The notes beneath the pieces were generated by a model that saw only the letters and a list, made by a program, of their open reading frames with translations, was not told the DNA's origin and searched no databases. A DNA stretch of 64,000 nt. It comes from Phytophthora sp. 'mugwort' (taxonomy: Eukaryota > Oomycota > Peronosporomycetes > Peronosporales > Peronosporaceae). The DNA lies in NCBI GenBank assembly GCA_033558025.1, contig JAUCEF010000011.1:2480001-2544000 (forward strand), read 5' to 3'. Within the stretch, counting starts at the first letter, position 1, and every line of letters starts with the position of its first letter. The translations under genes and the position numbers were made by a program. Of the stretch, positions 42,099 to 53,013 are shown one piece after another.

Positions 42099-44549
42099 TT
42101 ACACGACGGCTTCGATCTCCTTGTAGTCCGTCTGGGGTGTGGCGGGCGCCTTAACCTTGCTGTCTTCGTCAACCCACGAGGCTCTGGCGCTGGCACTTAC
42201 GCTGGGGCGGTGAGCCGCCACGGGCGTCTCGAAGTCCATGCAGTCGTTCACAAGGAAACGGATCTTACGGTCATAGTGGTGCACCATGTGGTCCTGCAGC
42301 GAGCGCGGCGTGACCCAGATACGGCGGAAGTAGCTCGCATCGCGCAGCGTGTACTGCAGCTTCTGCTCGCCAAGGAACACTGTGCAGCCGCAGCGTCGTG
42401 CCATCTTGAGTGTCTGGATGTGGACAATCTCACCTGGAACGTCCACTTCCTGGCTCGAGTCTTCCTGCGGCAGCGTGATCATGGTAGCGTTGCTCAGGTC
42501 GCGCGAAGGGCGATTGATGACGTTGTGACCCGAAGCCCCAAAGTCCGTCGGCGTAAGCGAGCCACCAACAAACGAATTAGTGAGGAAAGATCCCGAGCTT
42601 GTATCCACCACTGTCGTCGTGCCAGTGTTCATCGAGCTGGTATCTTCTAGCACCGTGTGAAGTCCACTAACAGTTCCACGGATGCTCGGCTCCGGCCCTG
42701 CCGCTCCCACTGGCTGCTCACGTTCTTCTTTTAAGTCTTTTAACTTGCCATGAACGCCGTACTTGACCTTGAACAGAGGCTCATTGGCCACGGCATCATA
42801 GTGAATGGCCATCTCATCACGCAGCCGAGCCATGTTCGAAATAGACAGACGCGGCACGATATCATCGCCATATACTGCCGTCGTGGCAAACGCTTTCGTC
42901 CAAGCTGCTGTCTCAGGGTCAAAAAGAGGCGGCGGTGCGTACAAGAACGCTTTTGTGTTTGGAAAGATCTTGCGTAACAAGATCGCAAGGATACAACCAA
43001 CGCCAGCACCCATGGAGTGTCCGCAGACCACAACCTTCCAGTCCATTTCCTCGTCATTCGTGAGGCCTCCAACAGAGCAGTTAGCCATCGCAAAGTCCCA
43101 GAAAACAGCCTTGCGAGTGCCTTCCTGAAGGTCTTTGAAGATCTGACGCGCCGTTCGCAGCATACCATAGTGAGTACGCGTGTCAAACGAGTACGGGATG
43201 TCATCGGGGAGTTCACCAGGTTCCATACGCACGATCTGTGCTAAACCGTCCGTCACAAAGTCATAGAAGGACATACTACCGCGCACACTAATGATGAGTT
43301 CTTTGCGCTCCTTGTCCTTGACAATGCAGTACGGAGCCTGGAACACGAAATTGTAGCAGTTGAGGTACACAAGATCGGATTCCTTGACACCAGTGTAATT
43401 TACAAAGCTGGCACGGTTGCCATGCACAAAATTGTCGTGCTCGAAGACTTGTTCGTCTAAGGGTTTCTTGAAGCACCCGAATATCCGGAACCAGTAGCAC
43501 GGCGAGTACCACACGTAAATGGGCCATCCATAGATGCCAATCGCCATCCTGCAGTAGAAGGCCAAGTCACCCAGTCGCTTCTCCTCCTCATCCGGAGCAA
43601 AGTGCTGCACGGTCGGAATGCCTTGAGCTGCGAGCTCGGCTTTGCGTTCTGTTTCGTGCTCGCGCTCTTTCTTTTGCACTTTGGACACCAAGTCCAAGCT
43701 GAATTTTAAGTCCGTGAAGCTTAAACCTTCGTACCGATTCGTTTTATACCTCACGACGAAGAATTTGCCCAGCACGCGGCCCAACGTCTCAAAGACGTCA
43801 TTATCGCCTTCATATTCCACCGTTTTGCGGCAGGTGAAGGCATGGAAGCAGCACATACAGCGCTTCTGCCAGCGCTTTTCTGCCTCGGCGGCGTCGTCTC
43901 CACTGTGTACGCCGCACATGTACGACGTGGAAACCCCCGCTCCGATAATACATAGCGTAAAAACGAAATCAAAGTGCTGGAAGTAGCCGATCGAGTCGGC
44001 GCGGTCCTGCACCTGCTCCCAGTTGTTGTCGCCGCATACACTAGTGTCCGTGCGCATGGCAGCTTCACCGTAGAGCGTCCAGCCCAAATTGGCCCAGTAG
44101 CCCAAGAAAATACTAAGAATTAACCATCCCTGGAGTACCAACAGCATCAGACATAGAACTATCAGCAAAAAACGCTCTAAATCTCTGTTAAAAGGTTGTA
44201 GGAGACGCACCTCCGGCCGGCGCTCGTGGTAGACTCGAGTGGAAAACGTGTAAACGACGCTGGCGAACATCATGACGGCCAGGACGAGGTGGAAGAGGAA
44301 GGCCACATACAACCAGTGGAAAAGTTCCTTGAGTCTGTGGCAATTCTCGTATCCTTCTTGCGGCTTGTCAATGAGTACGAAGGCCAGGAACATGGGCAAA
44401 TGATGGAAGATAATAAAGACGGTGAAGGGCGTCAAGTACGCGCGCGGGTTGAGCACGATACGCTTAAGACTCGGTGGTTGCAGCTTGCAGGTCTTCTTGG
44501 GCGTGCCCTCGATAGTCTCCATCGCCATGAGCGTGTCATTAGCCGCCAT
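42099..44549 (-). CDS. Membrane-anchored class 3 lipase, diacylglycerol-lipase-like
   Basis: Intronless, 816 residues, ATG at 44549. Four hydrophobic segments occupy residues about 40-215 (FTVFIIFHHLPMFLAFVLI, LVLAVMMFASVVYTF, FLLIVLCLMLLVLQGWLIL, FVFTLCIIGAGVSTS). A large class 3 lipase domain follows: VVVCGHSMGAGVGC with the nucleophile Ser at 512, GDDIVPRLS with the catalytic Asp near 561, and a C-terminal DHMVHHYDRK supplying the likely His. Four helices followed by a lipase domain is the layout of diacylglycerol lipases (DAGL), which release monoacylglycerol from DAG. Residues 610-690 form a disordered, Thr/Ser-rich insert as in DAGL regulatory loops. The substrate is inferred, not shown. 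Confidence 0.8.
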   Translation of the reverse strand: MAANDTLMAMETIEGTPKKTCKLQPPSLKRIVLNPRAYLTPFTVFIIFHHLPMFLAFVLIDKPQEGYENCHRLKELFHWLYVAFLFHLVLAVMMFASVVYTFSTRVYHERRPEVRLLQPFNRDLERFLLIVLCLMLLVLQGWLILSIFLGYWANLGWTLYGEAAMRTDTSVCGDNNWEQVQDRADSIGYFQHFDFVFTLCIIGAGVSTSYMCGVHSGDDAAEAEKRWQKRCMCCFHAFTCRKTVEYEGDNDVFETLGRVLGKFFVVRYKTNRYEGLSFTDLKFSLDLVSKVQKKEREHETERKAELAAQGIPTVQHFAPDEEEKRLGDLAFYCRMAIGIYGWPIYVWYSPCYWFRIFGCFKKPLDEQVFEHDNFVHGNRASFVNYTGVKESDLVYLNCYNFVFQAPYCIVKDKERKELIISVRGSMSFYDFVTDGLAQIVRMEPGELPDDIPYSFDTRTHYGMLRTARQIFKDLQEGTRKAVFWDFAMANCSVGGLTNDEEMDWKVVVCGHSMGAGVGCILAILLRKIFPNTKAFLYAPPPLFDPETAAWTKAFATTAVYGDDIVPRLSISNMARLRDEMAIHYDAVANEPLFKVKYGVHGKLKDLKEEREQPVGAAGPEPSIRGTVSGLHTVLEDTSSMNTGTTTVVDTSSGSFLTNSFVGGSLTPTDFGASGHNVINRPSRDLSNATMITLPQEDSSQEVDVPGEIVHIQTLKMARRCGCTVFLGEQKLQYTLRDASYFRRIWVTPRSLQDHMVHHYDRKIRFLVNDCMDFETPVAAHRPSVSASARASWVDEDSKVKAPATPQTDYKEIEAVV

Positions 44550-45369
44550 GGTCAGCTGTGGATCCTGCGGCGTTAACCTCTACACTACAATTTCGGAAAT
44601 GAAGGCAGACGACGAGCGTCGTCACGATTACGCTCGGAGCCAGATACACGGAACATGGAATCACAGGGGTAGGCTTGCTCAATACGAAATCCCTCTCGTT
44701 TATGATATGTTACTTTACATAATACGTAACGGGTCGCTAACAATTTTAAAGCAATGTTGGTAAGTAACGAAAGCGTACTTACCTCCGTTCAGTAGTAAAC
44801 TAAGTATGACGATAGAGGGGATTGAGTTGTTTTGTTGACTGGAAAGCTGTCGCAGATGACGGTCGCGATTTAACGTTGTAAGGGTGTGTCGCTAACTGGG
44901 ATTACGGCTAGGCGGCCTGAAGACAGGAAAGTGCATATGGTACCGGTATCGCAATGAGCATGTACAGTTGTTGGCTGTATTAAAGCTGTAGCTATGTGCA
45001 TTCATTATGAAGGCTCTTCGGTATCAATACATGTAACTAATTGTATTTTTTTCAGGATGCGGGTGAGTTATGAGCTGCTACAGTAGTGGCACGCCACAAA
45101 GTGTCTTCAACTCAGTGAGATTGAGGTCAGCGCCGTCTGCTCGTGAGTATCATCGGCCTGGATTTTAATTCTGGCGGTTGGACTTCGTCATGACCGCCCG
45201 CCTGACTTTAGTCTCCACCCGGCTGCCTGCCGTTTGTCGCGGCGTTGCAGGCTGCCAGTGCCTGTTTGTCATCGTCTTTCATCTACAACTTTTGACTACA
45301 CATGCAACTTCTTCAATTTCGCTGCGCTTATATACTTCTTTTCTGTGCTTAGATTTCCAAATGCCAACT
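44550..45369. other. Intergenic, no gene seen
   Basis: 820 bp between a gene start (lipase) and a gene end (PX-AGC kinase). The short frames present (for example 45178-45456) lack support. It probably holds the lipase promoter. Confidence 0.45.
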
Positions 45370-47885
45370 TTACGCTTCCTCCTTCTTCGCCACGGACTCG
45401 AGATATCCAGGACTCTCGTATGTAAAGTCCTTGAACGTGTCCGAGTCTCGTCGTGACCGTACCCCCAACGCTCCCAGGCCACGGCCATTGTGTGGACTTG
45501 CAACCGCATTGTCCGCGCTTGGTAGCGGAAGACGCGTAAACTCTGCCTCGAAATTCAACGGAGCCTCGCCGTCGCTCATCGCTGAGTGACATGGTCGAAA
45601 CGGTGGCGTCACTTGCTTCTTCATCAGCTTCGCCCAGTCAATGCTTTCGAAAAAGAGGTGGTTCTTCACCTGGTGCGCGCCTTTCGCGCCCAGACGCTCC
45701 GCCGGGTTGCGATTCAACAACTGACGAATGAGCGCTTCAGCCCGCCGTGAAACGTACGGCGGAAAGTGCAGCCTCGCGGATCGGAGACGCTCGAACAGCT
45801 TCTTGCGGTCGTTCGTGTACCACGGCGGCAGCCCCGTGAGCATCTCGTACAGAACCATGCCTAGATTCCACCAATCCACTGCTGTGCCGTGGCCAAGACG
45901 GTCGAGGATCTCTGGTGGAAGATATTCGGGGGTACCACATAGAGAGTTTGTGCCGTTAACGCCGTCGCGGATGCCTTCCTTTGCGAGCCCGAAATCCGCC
46001 AACTTGATGTGTCCGTCCTTGGTGAGTAATATGTTCTCTGGTTTGAGATCTCGATAGACCACGCCGAGTCCGTGCAAGTGCTCGAGAGCTAATGTGATCT
46101 CGGCGGCGTAGAAGCACGCCATATGCTCCGGCAGCTTCTTCATGCGTGACAGGTGATAAAACAGCTCGCCTCCGGGGCAATAGTCCAACACAAAATACAG
46201 TCGCTGTGCTGTCTGGAACGCGTAGTGAAGCCCGACGATGAAAGGATGACGAGTGCAACCCAGAACGCGTCGCTCCGTTCGGGTGTGTTCCACCTGCTTG
46301 CGCTTGACGATATTTTCCTTGGACAAAATCTTCATAGCATATAGCTTTTTTGTAGTCTTGTGGCCCACGAGAACGACCTTGCCGAAAGACCCACGGCCAA
46401 TGACCTGGATCATCTTGAAATCTTGAAGCGTCACATTCTGCTTACCGACTGATAATCTGTTAGTTTCGTCATCGCCGTCGTCGGCAAGGGAGGCTCCGAA
46501 GAACCTGGAGCGCTTTAGCGGTAGTCTGTCCAGCAAAAGCGGTGGTTGATCGGCCTTGCTCGTCAGGAATTTGCGGACTTCGTCGACCAAATGGGGATTT
46601 TTGGCTGATTGGTCAACGCGATCATAGTTTAGCAGACACCGCAGCCAGTTCGACAACTCACTCTGTCGCTTCGTAATGAAATCTGGCTCGAACGAGCCCA
46701 GCAGCTTCTTTGGAGGCAGCAATGGGACGCGAACTCCCATCGGACGCAAGCGGTCGTTCAGCTCCTTAAACTGCTGGTACCGGCGGTAGATAACCCACGT
46801 CGCACCTGACTGGACACAGCGCATTTCGATGGCGTACACGGTGTACAGTCGGTTCGACGCATCATACGCAAAGCCGTGACTACCAATCTTGATAAACTCT
46901 GCACGTGCACCACTAGGGATCAGATACAGCGCCTGTGCACGAGAGTCCTCCTCTTCCTTGGCAATCATCTCATGGTCAGCACAGTACCCCGATACACGTT
47001 GATGCATCTCCGTGCAGCCAGAAAAATTGCACTTCACGGGCGGTCCAGTGGGCAACTCGTCGCTCGGTGCATAGATCGCCAAGTTCGAGCTCCTCGCACG
47101 CATCGAGTTACCAATACTCATCGCTTCTGCATCTTCGGGCAAATCATCTTCAATCTCAATATCCGCCGTCTCGTCCGCCGTGTACAATGACAACAAATAC
47201 GACGACGTGGATGCCGCCGCTGTTGTCTCCTTTCCCTCCTGCTGCTCCTCTCTAAACAAACACCGAAAGGTCATCAGTAAGAGCTGCCACCTCCTTCTTC
47301 CCCACCTCTCTCCACCTACTTGTGTTCATGTTGTACCGCCATCGAGTCTAACGTAACCAGCGTGAATTGCTGGTCGATCTCCTCGACTCGATAGCTCTCG
47401 CCCGTGTCCAGATCTTTGACCAGATAAGACGGGTTTTCCCATTTCGTGAGCTCCTTCTCCTTCTCCTCCGTCGTCTTCTCCTGCTTGCTGTCATCATCAT
47501 CTTCACCAGATGATGACGAATCCTCAAGATAAAAGTCCTGTTCATCCCCGACGTGCTGCTCCACGTAAGGGTTGATGCCCTCCACAAACTGCTGCCCGAT
47601 CTGCTCCTGCAGCTCCGTGGCCGAGAACTGCGTCACATCCAGCGCACCTATGACATCTCCTTCTTCGCTGCTGTCGCTGCTGCCTCCGCTGCTGATGATG
47701 CTACCTGCATATCCCCCGCGTGAAGCGCCGGTGATATAGTCCTCAGCGTCCACAATGTCCTGGTTTTCGCTGGAAATCTCGGCGTCCAAAGTGTCTTTCG
47801 AGTTCAAACCGGTCGAAACAGACAGATGGGCGTCTTGCGCAGACAAAGAGCTGCGTCGAAGCTCCACAGATGCCCCCGCAGGCAT
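45370..47885 (-). CDS. PX-domain AGC protein kinase
   Basis: Two exons (47885-47320 and 47251-45370; 68-nt intron, gtaggt...tttag) encode 815 residues. Residues 1-190 are acidic and disordered, ending with a WW-like/LRK-like motif (KWENPSYLVKDLDTG). A small Cys/His cluster (CNFSGC...GYCADH) lies near 263-282. A PX domain follows at about 307-421 (RRYQQFKELNDRL, LPPKKLLG), which would bind phosphoinositides at endosomes. The kinase domain, about 467-725, has GRGSFGKV, AMKIL, YRDLKPENILL, DFGLAKEG and the AGC T-loop CGTPEYLPPEIL. The C-tail ends with a hydrophobic motif, FKDFTY. The layout is that of SGK3-like kinases, regulated by T-loop and hydrophobic-motif phosphorylation. It shares a 171-bp divergent promoter with the AC19 gene. 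Confidence 0.87.
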
Positions 47886-48056
47886 CGTCCGAGGCCCAAG
47901 AGGTCACCACCCGTCCAAGGGTTGCCGAGCTTCGATGGGTTCTCTCGAATGACCCAGTGAAACGCGTAATCGATGTGGAATACGTGAGATGGTGTGCTTC
48001 ACATATTTCTACAATTGTCCGCCGACCAGTCATAAGCATAAGCGCAACCTTTGACA

Positions 48057-48580
48057 ATGACAACCGTCGCGAAGAAGCTCGACGTGTTCTCTACCACGAG
48101 CGACTACTCCAAGACCTACGTATTTCATGACGAGGATCACACGCTCGGTAATGCGCTGCGTTACGTGTTGATGCGCAAGTACGTGATCTGCACAGCTCAC
48201 ACTTCCTGACGACAACATTGATGGTGTTGCTTCATTCCCAGTATTCGCTGTCGTTATGCTAACGGTATGTGTACAATTGCAGCCCTGACGTGGACTTCTG
48301 TGGCTACACGATCCCGCACCCGTCTGAGCCCAAGATGCACATCCGTCTGCAGACCCGCCAAGGTGAGGACGCTTATCCCAAGTGTTGAGAGTTGGATTTG
48401 ATTGATCAATTGTGGGCTAACTGTTGCTGTTGATTGTTGTTGTTGATGTCGGCTGTAGGTGCACCTGCTGATGAGGCGCTTCGCTCGGGACTGACGGACT
48501 TGCGCAAGGTGTCGACGCAGATCGGCGACGCCTACCGCAAGGAGCTCAAGGCCTTCAAGCGCAAGAGCCGCAAGAACTAG
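48057..48580 (+). CDS. RPC19: RNA polymerase I/III subunit AC19 (RPAC2)
   Basis: Three exons (48057-48178, 48283-48362, 48459-48580) give 107 residues; both introns are canonical and phase-consistent. The RPB11-like fold signature is plain: FHDEDHTLGNALRYVLMR, NPDVDFCGYTIPHPSEPKMH and RLQTRQGAPADEALRSGL, with a basic C-terminus (KAFKRKSRKN). AC19 pairs with AC40 as the alpha-like heterodimer that begins assembly of RNA polymerases I and III in the nucleus. Length and order match the family. Confidence 0.92.
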
Positions 48581-48711
48581 ACAGCGAGCAGACACGGTAG
48601 GGAAGCCACGTCTTCACTCTGTAATCATTAAACGAACCTTGCATGTTTCCTCACCACCATTACCGGGAGCCACATTGCAAACCTTTTTATCTCATTAACG
48701 TTGACCAGCCG

Positions 48712-48772
48712 GTGGTCGTACAGTACAACTTTGATTTGATTGTCCGGACACCGAGTTGTACTGTACGACCAC
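48712..48772. repeat. 18-bp perfect inverted repeat
   Basis: Arms 48712-48729 and 48755-48772 are exact reverse complements with a 25-nt loop. They lie 130 bp after the AC19 stop and 115 bp before the next ATG. The arms are not GC-rich terminator-like; it could be a MITE remnant or an RNA hairpin in the 3' or 5' UTR. Confidence 0.85.
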
Positions 48773-48887
48773 ATCCGTTTTGGACGCCTTCGGCAATGCG
48801 TCTAAACAATGATTTAACCTCATCTTATTGGTAAGAAACGCATTCCGCTGTCTCAATTCGCACAATCCAACTCTCCGCCTGACCAGC

Positions 48888-49262
48888 ATGAGCCTCCTCG
48901 TCCGCAAGCTGTCCGTGCGCGTCGCGAAGCCCGTTGTCCAGCGCGCGCTCTCCTCGCGCACGACTCCCACTCTACTCACGGATGCCGAGCGCACCGCGGC
49001 CTTCCAACAGATCACTAGCGCCTGGGAGGTCGTGCCCAAGCGCGACGCCATCCGCCGCAGCTTCGAGTTCCGCGACTTCAGCGAGGCCTGGGGCTTCATG
49101 AGCCGTACGGCGTTGCTGGCCGAGCAAATGGGCCACCACCCGGAGTGGTTTAACGTCTACAACCGTGTGGACGTGACCCTCAGCACCCACGACTGCGGCG
49201 GTCTATCCGAGAAGGACGTCAAGATGGCCATCGCCATGAACAGCTACGCCCAGGCCGTGTGA
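48888..49262 (+). CDS. Pterin-4a-carbinolamine dehydratase, probably mitochondrial
   Basis: The ATG at 48888 gives 124 residues without introns. The first 25 residues ([20 protein letters not shown]) are basic, amphipathic and free of acids, like a mitochondrial presequence. The catalytic domain follows, with [20 protein letters not shown] as the active-site block, and [14 protein letters not shown] before it. The enzyme dehydrates 4a-hydroxytetrahydropterin during recycling of the tetrahydrobiopterin-type cofactor of aromatic amino acid hydroxylases; some homologues also act as transcription coactivators (DCoH). The length is normal once the presequence is removed. Confidence 0.9.
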   Translation: MSLLVRKLSVRVAKPVVQRALSSRTTPTLLTDAERTAAFQQITSAWEVVPKRDAIRRSFEFRDFSEAWGFMSRTALLAEQMGHHPEWFNVYNRVDVTLSTHDCGGLSEKDVKMAIAMNSYAQAV

Positions 49263-49348
49263 GACTCTACAAGGATACTATTTCGCCGTCGACTATTCGT
49301 TTAACTCCCCGTCTTGCTAATTAAGTGGCAACTATCAGCTCGTTTCTC

Positions 49349-51541
49349 TTACGGCCTTACTAGTGCAGGCGCAGGACTGATGGCCATGTTTTCATCGTCC
49401 AGAGTAATGAAGTAGTACGTCCCCGCGTAGCCAGGATAGCAGGAAACGACGTACCAGATTGGCGGCACATTAGCCTTGGATGGGTCCATGAGAAGGGGGG
49501 CATGGTCAGAAGATGGAGGGATGCTGAACGCCTCTGCAGCACCGCTTTGGATCTTCTCGAGGTCGACGCAGTACGGCGATAATGAAACTACGAGCACCCC
49601 CCATGTTTCCATTGTGATGAGCTCGTCCATCCACGGCCAAAAGAAGGTGATGCCGGTCCCGTCGAGAAAAATCGAGTTTAGTGTCGGAGAAGGGCTCACG
49701 TTGCGCGGCAGCTCATTAATGTTCATCTGACCTAGTCCCAGGGTTCGGAGCCCTGGGATCTCAAAAACTTCGGGTGGGACTTGTGTTATCGGGTTGCCGG
49801 TCAGAGCTAAGTATTTCGGCTCGAGCCGTAGAAACACTGAGGGGACGTCCTGGAGGTTGCCATACTCGAACTGGATGAATGCTTTCCGAGGCCATTTCAG
49901 GTCAAGATCTTCGGGTACCATGCGCAGGTTTGTGACGCAGAACTCGAAGTCGTGGAGATTCTGAGGGAAATCGAGTGCATGAAACCCAGCGGGCAACAAA
50001 CCGTCAGTCATGTTGGTACGGGCGATGTACAGCGACAGAATGTTTGGGTGATTCGTGCTTGTGAACGCAGCCGACTCACCCCAGTCGACGATGGTCGAGT
50101 TGTACACTTTGACACCGTGGAGACCATAAAACTGGCTGATCGAGTCGGGAACTTCTAGTGCTGGGCAATGGCTTATTAGTAGCTGGACAACGGTTGAGCT
50201 GTCAAACTCGCTCCACATTGTGGCCACCTCGTCTTTTGTACCTGAAATCCCTAACCGGTGGCAGTCAAGCCCGATCAAGTAGCAGGACGGCCGAGAAGCT
50301 GCCCATGGTCGCACTTGCATGAGACATTGGGGCAGTGTTGGTTGTACCGAGGCATGGATGTGGAGACCAAGAACTGCAATTCCCCATGCACCGAACAGCA
50401 AATGAACTGCACGCAGCAAGAGTCGTCCACCACGTGTACGTAGCTTCGTTGTATGATAATTGTCGTTGATCTTCTCGAGTAGTTGTTGCTTTGAAAGTTT
50501 ACCCTTTGCTACTGCTTTTGCTGCACAGACATCTGGAACAGCATCATTTGCTTTTTCATCCCACGTCTCCTCCGTGACTGTATGCACTCTTGACGGAGAG
50601 GTAGATTCGGTGACTCGATTCCTGTTGCGTGGCAGTCGCTGTAGTAATTCCTTCATGTTGGTTGTCGTCATCACAAGTCCAAGCGCGAAGACGGCACGGC
50701 TTGCCAGGTCTGACCAAGAGACGACGACAACCATCCGAAACTCATTGAGAACGCGTGCTGCCCACTCGTCATTGCGCCACAAGTAATCCCAAACCCCCCG
50801 CATTCCGGTATCGTAGTCGCCTGCATAACTCAACAGAATAATGAGTTCGACACCCATACAGGCCATGACATCAATGGCACAGTCTAAGACAATCGATGCG
50901 AGTCGTCTTCGTGCTTCGTCCCCCTTGAAAAAAATGGAGTAGACCACGACAGAAGACCAGCAGTTGGTCGCAAGCAAGACAATGTAGAATCGGTTGAGCA
51001 GCATCCTTGGCAGCAGCAGACTCATGCGATACGCTTGCACGGTCTGTAAAGCCGTCTCCACCAGTTCCCGACACATAAGTAACGCGTGAAAGTGGTCACT
51101 GTTGACGCCACAAAACCCGTGACGATCCGAGATCTTCGTGTATACGTTTGTAAAGCTGTGTAACACAGCTGAATTTGTTCGATCCGACTTGACCTCGGTA
51201 CTTTTCGCGCTAGCATCACACTTCGACCAAGGAGTAAAAGCTAATGATCGCTGCCAAATTGATCCACCAAGCATTAGTAAGATGCATATTCCATGTAGTG
51301 CAGACATTATGGCGTGAACAATGGCGATGGTATTATGATACGGCGGTGGCATTCCTATCTCGAACCGTTCAAGGTACGAGTTGAGATACGTGTACTGCAA
51401 CGTCCAGTAGGAATAACTGAACAACGCAGTGTAGACGCCGGTGATTACATGAATGCCGAGGATGATGACCCACCAGACTGCGAAGACCCAATACGAGAGC
51501 TGGACTACCTCCGTGGAGGCCTTAGGCCGTAGTCGTGACAT
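49349..51541 (-). CDS. Polytopic membrane protein with C-terminal LRR domain, copy 2
   Basis: Intronless. The ATG at 51541 (MSRLRPKASTEVVQLSYW) gives 730 residues; the upstream frame starts at a TTG. It has the family layout: about six hydrophobic segments, then CLMQVRPWAASRPSCYLIG, then LRRs (YLALTGNPITQVPPEVF, GLGQMNINELPRNV) and FFWPWMDEL. Its C-terminus (MAISPAPALVRP) matches copies 3 and 4. It is very close to copy 3 in the transmembrane region (VVVSWSDLASRAVFALGL) and diverges most in the cytoplasmic-type loop at about 325-375. Copies 2 and 3 are divergently transcribed 1.5 kb apart. The molecular role is unknown. Confidence 0.82.
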   Translation of the reverse strand: MSRLRPKASTEVVQLSYWVFAVWWVIILGIHVITGVYTALFSYSYWTLQYTYLNSYLERFEIGMPPPYHNTIAIVHAIMSALHGICILLMLGGSIWQRSLAFTPWSKCDASAKSTEVKSDRTNSAVLHSFTNVYTKISDRHGFCGVNSDHFHALLMCRELVETALQTVQAYRMSLLLPRMLLNRFYIVLLATNCWSSVVVYSIFFKGDEARRRLASIVLDCAIDVMACMGVELIILLSYAGDYDTGMRGVWDYLWRNDEWAARVLNEFRMVVVVSWSDLASRAVFALGLVMTTTNMKELLQRLPRNRNRVTESTSPSRVHTVTEETWDEKANDAVPDVCAAKAVAKGKLSKQQLLEKINDNYHTTKLRTRGGRLLLRAVHLLFGAWGIAVLGLHIHASVQPTLPQCLMQVRPWAASRPSCYLIGLDCHRLGISGTKDEVATMWSEFDSSTVVQLLISHCPALEVPDSISQFYGLHGVKVYNSTIVDWGESAAFTSTNHPNILSLYIARTNMTDGLLPAGFHALDFPQNLHDFEFCVTNLRMVPEDLDLKWPRKAFIQFEYGNLQDVPSVFLRLEPKYLALTGNPITQVPPEVFEIPGLRTLGLGQMNINELPRNVSPSPTLNSIFLDGTGITFFWPWMDELITMETWGVLVVSLSPYCVDLEKIQSGAAEAFSIPPSSDHAPLLMDPSKANVPPIWYVVSCYPGYAGTYYFITLDDENMAISPAPALVRP

Positions 51542-53013
51542 GCGCTTTAAGACGTTGCTCAATTGTTTTTAAATGTTTTGCGCAGAGTTTTTTTTTTCTT
51601 TGGCAGTCAGCACTCATGTACGAGCTCATTTTGAGCCAAATATAGTTCTGTTGTGGTACTTATTTATTCTGGAACGCTACCTACATGCATTTTCAGCCTG
51701 ACCATCTCAGTGCAACTAGATGTCCATCAAACACTGTTGAACTCGCCCCCCCCCCCGCCCATATGAAGTGCGTCTAGGGCGTCTAGCAGCACGGGTCTCC
51801 TAGAGTATCAGAATGCGAGTGTGATGAACCCGAAGAGCCATGCTCTCACGATCTATTAACCAGAGTTGCCAGTGACGGAGCTTCTCAATCTACTGTAAAA
51901 CTGGGATGGTCCCAATCCATCTAATAATGCCCCACCCTCCGGATGTGGTCTTGCGATAAATGTAGGCCCCACTCTTTTAGTCTAATTTTAATTATCAGAA
52001 TTCTCAGAATTGTCAGATCGGAGCCAGCATAAATTAATTGCCATTGGCGAGTTGCTACCGTAGGTCGGTCGAGCTGAAGGAGCAGCCTTTTTCACCTTTC
52101 ATTATCAATTTCGAGTCGTGCTGATGAAACCCAACTTCATGGTGGGAAAAAGTTGTATGTAGTCCAAGAACTGGAAGCTTCGAGCGTCCGGTTACGAAGA
52201 AGCATAAGCTCGACAGGCAGACATCATGCACATGCAGCAGGTGATCAGGAGTACAGTACAGCATTTAGTACTCGAACACTTACAACATGAATGAGACTGC
52301 TGTTCCTTTATCACAACCGCAGCACGAGAATGGAATTCCGTGGAGCCAAGGACGTCAACGTGAAGTCGTTCGTCTTCGCGACGGGGTCAGGATTCAATAC
52401 CCCATCCCTTTAATAGTGCCCCACCTGTAATAGTACCCCATGTAAGCTGACGTAGGGCCCCACGGGGCAGTATCGCAGGTCTTACAGTACAATATTGGAC
52501 GTTGTATATATTGCCCTTATAATCACGACGTTACCCCGCCTAGCCTCACGAATAATGGCGAATCTTTCAGCGTACAGCCTTGCTAACCTATATATACTTC
52601 TTATCCCAGATGGGAAACTTTTTGAGCTAAGAACGCTAAGAGTAGAAATCAAGTGCGAAGCAGAACCTTATCTGTAAATGTTAAAGTCATACCCACTCCG
52701 AACACCACGGCTGATCGCAGATCCCAGATCCTCTGTGTAGCGACTGGTCCTACCCCTGTCAAGCTCTGGGAAACGAAATCAAGGTAAAGTTCGGGAGTTG
52801 GTCGACGATTAGCAAGTAAAGCGAGGGACGCCGAAAAAACTTCTGAAACGAGCTCACAGTAGTGGGGCTTCGCCCAAAGATAAATAGAAACTGCGTTTCT
52901 AAAACGTTGCTGGTATAGTAAAACCTTTACCTGCTGCTTTTTTTTCTTAGAAAGCTTGTTTTATCTGGTTTGCTACCGGTAATCGCAGCAGTAAAAACAT
53001 CTTTGAACTATAA
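51542..53013. other. Intergenic between divergent LRR-membrane genes
   Basis: No gene supported. A short repeat occurs as taataatgccccacc (51922-51936) and taatagtgccccacc (52411-52425), with a third partial unit (taatagtacccca) at 52428-52440. These are probably copies of a small element. A C-run lies near 51748-51757. The promoters of both flanking genes must be here. Confidence 0.45.

Noticed and set aside
45178..45456. 92-codon plus-strand frame
   Set aside because: Partly antisense to the end of the PX-AGC kinase, with no recognisable features.
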